A stretch of DNA of 64,000 bases from Commensalibacter melissae (GTDB lineage Bacteria; Pseudomonadota; Alphaproteobacteria; Acetobacterales; Acetobacteraceae). Of this stretch, positions 1 through 8,087 are shown one piece after another. The position numbers and the translations under genes were made by a program. Numbering within the stretch: the stretch's first letter is position 1; each line of letters opens with the position of its first letter. The stretch lies in the NCBI RefSeq assembly GCF_003691365.1, contig NZ_CP033087.1, positions 944,501 to 1,008,500 on the forward strand, written 5' to 3'. The notes below the pieces were generated by a model. It was not told the origin of the DNA and ran no database searches. It saw only the letters and a list, made by a program, of their open reading frames with translations.

Positions 1-2
1 AG

Positions 3-35
3 GAAAATGAAATTGCTATAGTGAAAGTAAAATAA
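3..35 (+). CDS. possible 3' end of an upstream gene (partial)
   Basis: An open frame enters the window and ends at a TAA at 33-35, giving a ten-residue tail. It has no recognisable motif. It may be the C-terminus of a gene upstream of the transglycosylase, or simply chance open frame in AT-rich sequence. Confidence 0.15.
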   Translation, partial: ENEIAIVKVK

Positions 36-104
36 TTACATAATTTTTAATTAAAATTATTTGGTAAGCCAATGTATTTTAATCGACATAAAAGGGTAAT
101 AGCG

Positions 105-1106
105 ATGAGGCGAAGACAATTTTTGGCAAATTCTATTGGCACAGCAGTTATGGCAGTTGGAAGTGGAAAATTTGTTTTTTCGAATATACCCGCTTTTGCG
201 AGATCATCATCCGAATATAAATCCTTTCTTTTCAATATATATCAACAGGCTGTTCAGCTAGGATTCAATGCCTCTATTATGAGGCATGCTTTGAATTATT
301 CTTTACCGAATAAAAAAGTGATTGAACTTGATCATAAACAGCCAGAATTTGTCATGACATGGCAACAATATTACAAAAAAGTCATAACAGTAGAAAAAAT
401 AGAACAAGGTCGCAATAAATTTCATGAAATTCAAACGTTTTTGACTGCCCTTTGGCAGAGTTATGAAGTTGATCCTTCTATACTTGTTGGAATATGGGGA
501 ATAGAATCCTTTTATGGCAAATTTCTCGGAAAATTTAATGTTATTGATGCTTTGGCAACTTTGGCTTATGAAGGTAGAAGAGCTAAATTTTTCAAAATTG
601 AGCTCATGAATGCATTAAGAATTCTTAATCATAGAAATATCAATCCCGAAAATATGATGGGCAGTTATGCTGGTGCAATGGGCCAGCCCCAATTTATGCC
701 CAGTGCATATTTACGGTATGCGGTTGATTTTTCAGGAAACGGTCATCCAAATATTTGGACAAATGAAAAAGATGTACTGGCTTCGATTGCCAATTATCTG
801 AAGAAAAATGGTTGGCATGGATCTGAATCCTGGGGACAAAAAATTTTATTGCCAAATGATTTCAATGGTTCATATATCGGACATAGTGTTTCAAAAACAC
901 TTGGTGAATGGAAATTAATGGGCGTTAAGCGATTAGATGGTTCGGATTTTTCCCGTCTGGATATTTATGGCAGTATTTTGAAACCGGATGAGAAAAATAA
1001 TAATGGTTTTATGATTTATCATAATTTTAATGTAATACGCCGCTACAACCCTTCGGATTATTATGCACTTGCAGTCGGATTGCTGGGAGATGCGATGATT
1101 GCATAA
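105..1106 (+). CDS. lytic murein transglycosylase, MltB family
   Basis: Cleaves the glycan strands of peptidoglycan in the periplasm to give 1,6-anhydromuramyl products. The SLT_2/MltB core is clear: the catalytic glutamate lies in GIWGIESFYG, followed by a GSYAGAMGQPQFMPS block and the FSGNGHPNIW segment typical of the family. I chose the ATG at 105 rather than the in-frame ATG at 72 because an AGGG box sits 8 bases upstream. The protein then opens with MRRRQFL and a hydrophobic stretch ending in AFA, which reads as a twin-arginine-like export signal. It heads a forward run of wall genes (rlpA and a carboxypeptidase follow). Family assignment is firm; the exact Mlt subclass is not. Confidence 0.9.
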   Translation: MRRRQFLANSIGTAVMAVGSGKFVFSNIPAFARSSSEYKSFLFNIYQQAVQLGFNASIMRHALNYSLPNKKVIELDHKQPEFVMTWQQYYKKVITVEKIEQGRNKFHEIQTFLTALWQSYEVDPSILVGIWGIESFYGKFLGKFNVIDALATLAYEGRRAKFFKIELMNALRILNHRNINPENMMGSYAGAMGQPQFMPSAYLRYAVDFSGNGHPNIWTNEKDVLASIANYLKKNGWHGSESWGQKILLPNDFNGSYIGHSVSKTLGEWKLMGVKRLDGSDFSRLDIYGSILKPDEKNNNGFMIYHNFNVIRRYNPSDYYALAVGLLGDAMIA

Positions 1107-1156
1107 AATGATTGTTTTTTTGTAATATAAATATAAAATAACAAAATATTAATTTC

Positions 1157-2047
1157 GTGAATTTGTATTATATCGTGAAAAAATATTTATTTTCTCTATT
1201 GTTGATAAGTATAGTCTGTTGTACCAAGGAAGAAAAACCGTTGCAACCAGCTCAGATTCACTATGTGGTTGGTCAACCTTATCAGGTTGGGGAACAATGG
1301 TATTATCCAGAGGAAAATTTTTCCTATCATGCAACAGGTTTGGCAGTTATATCCAAAAATCAGAAAGATAAAGTGACAGCTGATGGGGAATATTATGACC
1401 CGCAACGTATGACAGGAGCACATCCCACATTGCAATTACCGAGTATTATAAAAGTTCGCAATGTTGACAATGGTAGGGAAATTTCAATTCGTTTAAATGA
1501 TCGTCCATCATCTTATCCTTTAAGATTGTTGGAATTGACGCCAAAAGCTGGTGAATTGTTAGGAATTTCAAACGGGCAAACAGTGAAAATCGAAATTGTT
1601 GAGGAAGAAAATCAAAGCCAAAATCTTGCTTTTGAAATGCCCAATGGTCCGCAAACGGAAATGAAAGTTAACACTGCGCCTTTGGATACAATCATGGTTG
1701 AAAATCTGAATGGCAAATCAAGCGAAAATAATGCGAAAAAAAAATCAGATCCCACTTTCCAAAAAGCATTAAATTCTTCATTAATATTAAAAGATTTGCC
1801 CGTCACTTTTACGCAAGGTCAAATTACAGGGGGGCAAATATGGATTGATTGTGGCTCTTTCACCTTGCGAATTTATGCTAATAAATTGGCGGCACGTATT
1901 GGTGGGAGAGTGATCTATAGTTTTGAAGGAGGGCGCAGAATATTGCATGTTCGTTCTGGTCCCTATCAATCAGTCGAAAGTGCTGATCAAAATCTTGATT
2001 ATTTGTTAAAATCTGGCATTAAGGGTGCCAAAATTATAGTTGAATAG
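1157..2047 (+). CDS. rlpA: septal ring lytic transglycosylase RlpA family protein
   Basis: RlpA proteins act on denuded peptidoglycan at the septum in some bacteria and bind it through a SPOR domain. Residues about 50-130 carry the double-psi beta-barrel signature (FSYHATGLA, GAHPTLQLPS, IRLNDRP), and the last 75 residues form a SPOR-like domain (WIDCGSF ... VRSGPY). The start is a GTG at 1157; a second GTG at 1175 would give a more conventional signal beginning VKKYLFSLLL. The hydrophobic segment ends in a Cys pair, so it may be a lipoprotein, although the lipobox is weak. The stop lies 8 bases before the carboxypeptidase start, so the two are probably co-transcribed. Whether this enzyme is catalytically active cannot be judged here. 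Confidence 0.85.
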   Translation: MNLYYIVKKYLFSLLLISIVCCTKEEKPLQPAQIHYVVGQPYQVGEQWYYPEENFSYHATGLAVISKNQKDKVTADGEYYDPQRMTGAHPTLQLPSIIKVRNVDNGREISIRLNDRPSSYPLRLLELTPKAGELLGISNGQTVKIEIVEEENQSQNLAFEMPNGPQTEMKVNTAPLDTIMVENLNGKSSENNAKKKSDPTFQKALNSSLILKDLPVTFTQGQITGGQIWIDCGSFTLRIYANKLAARIGGRVIYSFEGGRRILHVRSGPYQSVESADQNLDYLLKSGIKGAKIIVE

Positions 2048-2055
2048 GAACAAGC

Positions 2056-3294
2056 GTGCATACTCGTAGATCAATATTGACTGGAATTAGTGGCGTAGCT
2101 GCATCTCTGGCTCTGATAGATTCAAATTCAGCAAGTGCCCGAAGAGCCATTCGTAAGGCGGCAGGAAGGAAATTCTCGTCAGCAACTCAAGAAACGGTTT
2201 CGAATGGTCCACCAGCCGTAACACCAATAGGTCTTTTTGATACGTTGGCACAATACGCCTTTATCATGGATTATAATACAGGTACCGTTTTGATGGATAA
2301 ATTGGCAGACCAACCTATGCATCCGTCGTCTTTGACAAAAATCATGACCTGTTATATTGTTTTTGCCATGCTGCGAACCGGGCGTTTAAAACTTGATCAG
2401 TTGCTTCCCGTAAGTGAGAAAGCCTGGAAAATGCAGGGATCAAAAATGTTTGTTCCCCTGAATGGACAAGTTTCTGTCCAGGATTTGATCCAGGGTGTTG
2501 TTATACAGTCCGGGAATGATGCCTGTATTGTACTTGCCGAAGGAATTGCCGGATCTGAACAGCAGTTTGTATCCATGATGAATGAAATGGCGCCCAAGAT
2601 GGGATTGCGGAATTCTCATTTTATGAACTGTACCGGATGGCCGGATAGCAATCATCTGATGTCTGCCCGTGATATTGCTCTGATAGCCTATCATCTTATT
2701 CATGATTATCCCGAATACTATCATTTTTTTTCCGAAAAAGAATTCACTTTTAATAAAATCACCCAGGGCAATCGAAATGTTTTGGTAGACAAAGGGCTTG
2801 CGGACGGTTTGAAAACAGGACATACTGATGCTGGTGGTTATGGATTATGTGCCAGTTCTGAACGGAATGGTCGTCGGGTCATAATGGTGGTCAATGGATT
2901 AACCTCGATGAATATGCGGGCCCATGAGAGTGAACGTTTGATAGAATGGTCTTTCAATCAATTTGAAAATGTTAAGTTATTCAATAAAGGGGATATTGTT
3001 GAACAGGCACCAGTTTGGATGGGAGCACAAGAAACAGTTCCGCTGGTTGCAGGTGAAAATCTTGTTTTAACCTTGCCTGTCGGGATGCGTGAAAAATTGA
3101 AGGTAACCCTTGATTATAATGCCCCTTTGTCCGCACCTGTTATGAAAGGACAAAATGTTGAGGCCTCTCTGTCCGTAAAAAATGGTGGAATTACTGTACA
3201 AGTTCCCATAATAGCTGGTGAGACTGTTGAAAAAGCTAATATTATTTCACGTATGATGAAAAATGTAAGCTATCGATTAACGAATAAAAATTAA
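2056..3294 (+). CDS. D-alanyl-D-alanine carboxypeptidase (PBP5/6-type, peptidase S11)
   Basis: Removes the terminal D-Ala from peptidoglycan pentapeptides in the periplasm. All three penicillin-binding motifs are present: SLTK at residues 92-95 (nucleophile Ser92), SGN at 152-154 and KTG at 253-255. A PBP5-type C-terminal beta domain follows from about residue 310. The N-terminus (MHTRRSIL plus a hydrophobic run) is an export signal of twin-arginine appearance. The start is a GTG with AGGAAC just upstream. The long C-terminal amphipathic anchor of E. coli PBP5 is not obvious; the last residues (RMMKNVSYRL) could play that role. The rlpA / carboxypeptidase / tmk order is common in alphaproteobacteria. 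Confidence 0.93.
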   Translation: MHTRRSILTGISGVAASLALIDSNSASARRAIRKAAGRKFSSATQETVSNGPPAVTPIGLFDTLAQYAFIMDYNTGTVLMDKLADQPMHPSSLTKIMTCYIVFAMLRTGRLKLDQLLPVSEKAWKMQGSKMFVPLNGQVSVQDLIQGVVIQSGNDACIVLAEGIAGSEQQFVSMMNEMAPKMGLRNSHFMNCTGWPDSNHLMSARDIALIAYHLIHDYPEYYHFFSEKEFTFNKITQGNRNVLVDKGLADGLKTGHTDAGGYGLCASSERNGRRVIMVVNGLTSMNMRAHESERLIEWSFNQFENVKLFNKGDIVEQAPVWMGAQETVPLVAGENLVLTLPVGMREKLKVTLDYNAPLSAPVMKGQNVEASLSVKNGGITVQVPIIAGETVEKANIISRMMKNVSYRLTNKN

Positions 3295-3314
3295 TCAACA
3301 TTATTTTATTATTT

Positions 3315-3980
3315 ATGTCAGGATATTTTATTACTTTTGAGGGCGGTGAAGGTGCTGGAAAATCTACACAAGCTCAATTATTGAAAGAAAAGCTGCAAAA
3401 AGATAATATTGATGTTCTCTTAACCCGTGAGCCAGGTGGAACAACGGGTGCCGAGGCCATTAGGAAATTATTGTTATTTGGGAATTGCGATTTTTCGCTT
3501 AAAGCTGAAATCCTGGCTCATTTTACCGCAAGGTGCGATCATGTAGATCAGGTCATAAAGCCAGCGCTGCAGCAGGGTAAAATAGTGCTGTGTGATCGTT
3601 TTATTGATTCAACACTGGCATATCAAGGTTATGGATTAGGTAAGGAAAATCCGGATATTTTGGAATTTATTCAAAAATTATCCAATTTGATAGATTTAAT
3701 TCCCAATTTAACATTGATATTCGATGCCCCTTATGAAACGCTTATTGAGCGTTGTCTAAAACGTCAAACAAAAATTGATGCTTATGAACAACTCGGGTAT
3801 GATTTTCATTATCGTGTTCTGAATGGTTTTCAATTGATAGCTAAAAATAATAAAAATCGATGTAAAGTTATCAAAGCTCATAAATTATTGCATGAGGTAA
3901 CTCGGGAAGTTTACAATCTCGTCACGCATAAACTATCTGAATCAAGATATATTAAAAACAATGACAGCAAAACTAGATGA
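3315..3980 (+). CDS. tmk: thymidylate kinase
   Basis: Phosphorylates dTMP to dTDP with ATP, an essential step in dTTP supply. It has a P-loop GGEGAGKST at residues 10-18, the dTMP-binding TREPGGT, and DRFIDSTLAYQGYG. Its 221 residues are usual for the family. The LID segment contains RQTKIDAYE rather than the more usual RxxxDRxE, a mild divergence. The end overlaps the start of holB by 20 bases, a linkage conserved in alphaproteobacteria that implies translational coupling. Confidence 0.95.
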   Translation: MSGYFITFEGGEGAGKSTQAQLLKEKLQKDNIDVLLTREPGGTTGAEAIRKLLLFGNCDFSLKAEILAHFTARCDHVDQVIKPALQQGKIVLCDRFIDSTLAYQGYGLGKENPDILEFIQKLSNLIDLIPNLTLIFDAPYETLIERCLKRQTKIDAYEQLGYDFHYRVLNGFQLIAKNNKNRCKVIKAHKLLHEVTREVYNLVTHKLSESRYIKNNDSKTR

Positions 3981-4914
3981 CTCTTTATGGGGACATGAAA
4001 GGGAATATGATTGTTTCAAACAAGCCATTTTCCAAAATAAGCTTCATCATGCATGGTTGATATGTGGTGAGGTCGGGGTAGGCAAAAAAACTTTTGTCAA
4101 TCATGTCATTCGTTTGATTCTTGGTAGCTCTGAAAATGTGTTGGCTAAGATAAGGGCGGGTAGTCATCCTGATTTATTAACGGTTAGTCGAAGAATAGAT
4201 GAAAAGAAAAACCGTCTTCGTTCGGAAATTTTGATGGATGATATAAAAACGGTTGGAACGTTTTTACGATTGACTTCTGCCAATGGCGGGTGGCGCATTG
4301 TCATTATCGAAGAGGCGGATTTGATGAATCAGAATGCGGCCAATAGCTTATTAAAAATTTTGGAAGAGCCACCAGATGCTGCTTTAATTTTTTTAATCAC
4401 TGCACATCCAAACCGTTTGTTGCCAACGATTTTAAGTCGTTGTCGTAAATTAATGCTTCATCCCTTATCAAATACTGTTTTATTAGAAGCTTTGATTAAA
4501 TTAGCCCCCGAATATTCTGAGGCAGAATATCAAAAGATAATTACCCTGTCTCAGGGATCGATCGGTAAAGCATTATCATTATTGAATTCTGACGCCTCAA
4601 ATTTGCAAAATATTGTTGATGCCTTTTTCGAGAAGCCTTTCAAAGGAAGTGAGCTGAATGAAAAAGTTAAGTATATTTTACAAAAAGAAGATGGATTTTC
4701 TGTTTTTTTTAGCTTATTGACAGATAAATTCAATATGCTGATCGGTGAGGCTATAAAATCAAGGCAGAAACGATTTGGCAATCCATCTCGAACAGTAATG
4801 GAATGGATTGACATTTGGCAAAAAATTTTAAAATGGCATAAAGATACAGAATCTTTTAATTTGGATAAAAGACAAACCCTAATTTCCGATTTCGAACTAG
4901 TAAGTGAATTATGA
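3961..4914 (+). CDS. holB: DNA polymerase III subunit delta'
   Basis: Clamp-loader subunit that helps place the beta clamp on DNA; its partner, the clamp, is the dnaN product at the right edge of the window. It has a modified P-loop GEVGVGKKT at residues 36-44, the sensor-region run NAANSLLKILEEPP, and an SRC box (LSRCRKL). At 317 residues it is normal for an alphaproteobacterial delta'. It overlaps tmk by 20 bases upstream and metG by ATGA downstream, so it sits inside a tightly coupled operon. Confidence 0.92.
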   Translation: MTAKLDDSLWGHEREYDCFKQAIFQNKLHHAWLICGEVGVGKKTFVNHVIRLILGSSENVLAKIRAGSHPDLLTVSRRIDEKKNRLRSEILMDDIKTVGTFLRLTSANGGWRIVIIEEADLMNQNAANSLLKILEEPPDAALIFLITAHPNRLLPTILSRCRKLMLHPLSNTVLLEALIKLAPEYSEAEYQKIITLSQGSIGKALSLLNSDASNLQNIVDAFFEKPFKGSELNEKVKYILQKEDGFSVFFSLLTDKFNMLIGEAIKSRQKRFGNPSRTVMEWIDIWQKILKWHKDTESFNLDKRQTLISDFELVSEL

Positions 4915-6452
4915 AAAACCATTATATGATAACCACCCCGATTTATTATGTAAACGGGTTCCCCCATATTGGTCATGCCTATACCTCAATCGCTGCGGAT
5001 GTTTTGGCCCGATTCAAACGATTGGATGGATATGATGTATTCTTTTTGACGGGTACTGACGAGCATGGACAAAAGGTTGAGCAGGCTGCCCACAATAATG
5101 AACAAACATCGGAAGTATTTGTAAATGAAATTTCTGCAAAATTCAGAAATATGGCTGATCAGTTAAACATATCATATAATGATTTTATACGAACGACCGA
5201 GCAACGTCATAAAAGAAGCTGCCAGACTTTATGGAAAAAAATCGCTGATGCTGGTCACATTTATCTTGGCGCTTATGAAGGGTGGTACTCACTCAGGGAT
5301 GAGTGTTATTATAGTGAAGATGAACTAACTACTACAGCAGATGGACAAAAGATTGCGCCCACAGGGGCACAGGTCAAATGGTTAAAAGAACCATCCTATT
5401 TTTTTAGATTGTCTGCCTGGCAAGACAAGTTGTTGGAATTTTATGAATTGCATCCAGAATTTATCGGCCCAGAAAGTCGTAAGAATGAACTGTTAAGTTT
5501 TGTAAAATCTGGTTTACGTGATTTATCCATCAGTCGTACGAGTTTCAAGTGGGGTATTCCAGTTCCAGGCGATAAGGATCATGTCATGTATGTATGGTTC
5601 GATGCGTTGACAAATTATATTTCCGCATTGGGCTATCCTGATACGGAATTATCAGATCGGTGGCGTTTTTGGCCAGCAGATTTGCATTTGGTGGGGAAAG
5701 AAATTGCACGTTTCCATGCGTTGTATTGGCCAGCTTTTTTAATGGCGGCGGGTTTGGAAGTTCCCAGACGAATATTTTCGCATGGCTGGTGGACTGTTGA
5801 AGGTGAAAAAATGAGTAAATCAGTAGGAAATGTTGTTGAGCCTATTGAATTGATCAATGAGTTCGGACTGGATCCTGTCCGATTTTTTCTTTTGCGTGAA
5901 GTTCCTTTCGGTGGAGACGGAGACTATAGCAGACAATCCCTGATCAATCGCATGAATAATGAATTGGCCAATGATCTGGGTAATCTTGCACAGAGAACTT
6001 TGACTCAAATTACCAGAAATTGTGACGGTATTTTACCAGATACTGGAAAAAGATTGGATGTGGATATACAGTTGATAGCAAAAGCTAAACTGTTGCCGAT
6101 TTTATTAAGGGAACAAATGGACCGTCAGGCTTTTAATGAATCTTTAGAGGATATTTGGAAGGTTATACGCGCTTCAAATGCATATATCGATCATCAGGCG
6201 CCATGGAAATTGAAAAAAACTGATTTCGAGCGTATGAAGACTGTTTTAAGAACCTTGGTTGATGTGTTGCGCGAAATTGCCACTTGTTTACAGCCATTCA
6301 TGCCTAATAGTATGGATAAATTATTGACCCAGCTTGGGGTTGGTAAAAATGAACGTAATTTTTCAGATCTTGAAAAAGAAATTCATTCAGGAATAAAATT
6401 ACCTTTACCTTTTCCTATTTTTCCTCGTTATACGGAAGCTGAACAAATCTGA
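4911..6452 (+). CDS. metG: methionine--tRNA ligase
   Basis: Charges initiator and elongator tRNA-Met. The class I motifs are present: PHIGH at residues 18-22 and KMSKS at 300-304, with the family block DALTNYISALGYP in between. At 513 residues it is the short form without the C-terminal tRNA-binding (EMAP-like) domain. The connective-peptide region shows only a single cysteine (RDECYYSEDEL), so no complete zinc knuckle is visible. It starts in an ATGA overlap with holB and ends in a TGATG overlap with tatD. Confidence 0.96.
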   Translation: MKNHYMITTPIYYVNGFPHIGHAYTSIAADVLARFKRLDGYDVFFLTGTDEHGQKVEQAAHNNEQTSEVFVNEISAKFRNMADQLNISYNDFIRTTEQRHKRSCQTLWKKIADAGHIYLGAYEGWYSLRDECYYSEDELTTTADGQKIAPTGAQVKWLKEPSYFFRLSAWQDKLLEFYELHPEFIGPESRKNELLSFVKSGLRDLSISRTSFKWGIPVPGDKDHVMYVWFDALTNYISALGYPDTELSDRWRFWPADLHLVGKEIARFHALYWPAFLMAAGLEVPRRIFSHGWWTVEGEKMSKSVGNVVEPIELINEFGLDPVRFFLLREVPFGGDGDYSRQSLINRMNNELANDLGNLAQRTLTQITRNCDGILPDTGKRLDVDIQLIAKAKLLPILLREQMDRQAFNESLEDIWKVIRASNAYIDHQAPWKLKKTDFERMKTVLRTLVDVLREIATCLQPFMPNSMDKLLTQLGVGKNERNFSDLEKEIHSGIKLPLPFPIFPRYTEAEQI

Positions 6453-7243
6453 TGCATCTGGTTGATTCACACTGCCATCTTGATTTTTTTGATGATGATG
6501 AAAAAAAAGCCATTATTGATCGTGCAACACATGCAGGTTTGGGTGAAGTTGTAACAATAGGAACGCGTTTATCAAATGCGCGGCAGCAAATAGGAATAAC
6601 CGATTATACAACTGATCATTTGAGTGTATGGTGCACGATTGGAACTCATCCTGAATATGTGATGGATGAACCTCTTTGTTCTATTAACAGAATTGTTGAA
6701 TTAACCAATCATCCCAAAGTTATAGGTATAGGTGAAACCGGACTTGATTATTTTTACGGTAAACAAGAGGCTTTTGAACGACAGAAAGAATCTTTTGAAA
6801 ATCATATCCGTGCCTCGCAACAAACTGGATTGCCTGTATGTATTCATGCCCGGGATGCAGATGATGATATTGCCAAAATCTTAAAGAGAGAGACAGAAAA
6901 AGGGGGAGGATTTCCATTTTTAATTCATTGTTTTACATCTAGTATGAAACTGGCCGAAACAGTTCTAGATTTGGGTGGATATATTAGTATTTCAGGTATA
7001 ATCACTTTTAAAAAAGCCCAGGATTTACGCGATATCGTTCTTCATTTACCTCAAGATAAAATTCTTGTTGAAACTGATTCTCCTTATCTGGCTCCCGTAC
7101 CATTTCGGGGCAAACAAAATGAACCTGCATATGTTTATCAAACAGCAGAATTTATGGCAAAATTGTTGGCGGTTGATTTTGAAACGTTTAAAAAACAAAC
7201 AACAGATAATTTTCATCGTCTTTTTAAAAAGGCGTCTTTTTAA
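6452..7243 (+). CDS. tatD: TatD family hydrolase
   Basis: Metal-dependent TIM-barrel hydrolase; characterised family members act as DNases or D-amino-acyl-tRNA-related nucleases in DNA repair and quality control. Metal ligands appear in DSHCHLD at the N-terminus, GETGLDYFY with its acidic ligand, CIHARDA, LIHCFTS and ETDSPYLAP. The 263-residue length is typical. The ATG overlaps the metG stop by one base. The exact substrate cannot be read from the sequence. Confidence 0.92.
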   Translation: MHLVDSHCHLDFFDDDEKKAIIDRATHAGLGEVVTIGTRLSNARQQIGITDYTTDHLSVWCTIGTHPEYVMDEPLCSINRIVELTNHPKVIGIGETGLDYFYGKQEAFERQKESFENHIRASQQTGLPVCIHARDADDDIAKILKRETEKGGGFPFLIHCFTSSMKLAETVLDLGGYISISGIITFKKAQDLRDIVLHLPQDKILVETDSPYLAPVPFRGKQNEPAYVYQTAEFMAKLLAVDFETFKKQTTDNFHRLFKKASF

Positions 7244-7257
7244 AGGTAAATTGTTTA

Positions 7258-8049
7258 ATGAAAATTACTATTCTGGGATGCGGAGGTTCGGGTGGTGTCC
7301 CATTGGTAGGAGGTGATGATGGTCAGGGGAATTGGGGAATATGTGATCCCCTGGAACAAAAGAATCAACGAACTCGATCCTCTATCGTTATTGAGTTGAA
7401 TAATGGCAAAAGAATTCTAATTGATTCAGGTCCTGATATACGAACTCAGTTATTGAGAGAAAAAATTGGCAGGGTTGACGCTGTTATTTATTCTCATGCA
7501 CATGCAGATCATATTGCTGGTCTGGATGAATTACGTTCAATCAACAGAGTTTTGGGTAAAGCCTTACCAATATATGCAACGAAAGATACATTATCTGAAT
7601 TGAAATCAAGATTTGCCTACGCATTTAAGCCATGGAAAACCCAACCATATTTTTTTCGTCCAGTTTTGGATGTTCATCAGATTGATTATTATGATAACTT
7701 CATGATTGAAAATCAATCTATTCAAACATGTGAACAGATACATGGTTTTTGTAAATCCATGGGCATACGATGTGGTGATGTGGCATATTGTACTGATGTG
7801 GTTCGGATTCCAGAACAAGGGTTGAAAATTTTATCTAATCTTGATCTGTTTATTGTGGGATGTTTTCAACGGAATGAACATCCTGCCCATGCATGGATTG
7901 GCAAGGTTCTGGAATGGAAAAAAATTATCAAGCCAAAAAGAACGATTTTAACGCATATGGGACCTGATATGGATTGGAATTGGCTAAAGGCAAATCTGCC
8001 GCCGGACATCGAAGTTGCCTATGATGGACTAATTCTCTATTCTTCGTAA
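7258..8049 (+). CDS. MBL-fold metallo-hydrolase (PhnP-like, COG1235 type)
   Basis: A metallo-beta-lactamase-fold phosphodiesterase-like enzyme. The binuclear metal site HAHADH lies at residues 80-85, preceded by the LILIDSGPD-type strand and followed by a late ILTHMG motif. The N-terminal LGCGGSGGVP resembles PhnP and related cyclic-phosphate hydrolases. It follows tatD by 14 bases with an AAGG box, so it is the last gene of the metG operon; this tatD-MBL pairing is common in alphaproteobacteria. The substrate is unknown, since no phn genes are nearby. Confidence 0.85.
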   Translation: MKITILGCGGSGGVPLVGGDDGQGNWGICDPLEQKNQRTRSSIVIELNNGKRILIDSGPDIRTQLLREKIGRVDAVIYSHAHADHIAGLDELRSINRVLGKALPIYATKDTLSELKSRFAYAFKPWKTQPYFFRPVLDVHQIDYYDNFMIENQSIQTCEQIHGFCKSMGIRCGDVAYCTDVVRIPEQGLKILSNLDLFIVGCFQRNEHPAHAWIGKVLEWKKIIKPKRTILTHMGPDMDWNWLKANLPPDIEVAYDGLILYSS

Positions 8050-8087
8050 TCATACAAATAATAAATTAAAACATACAAGAGTATAAT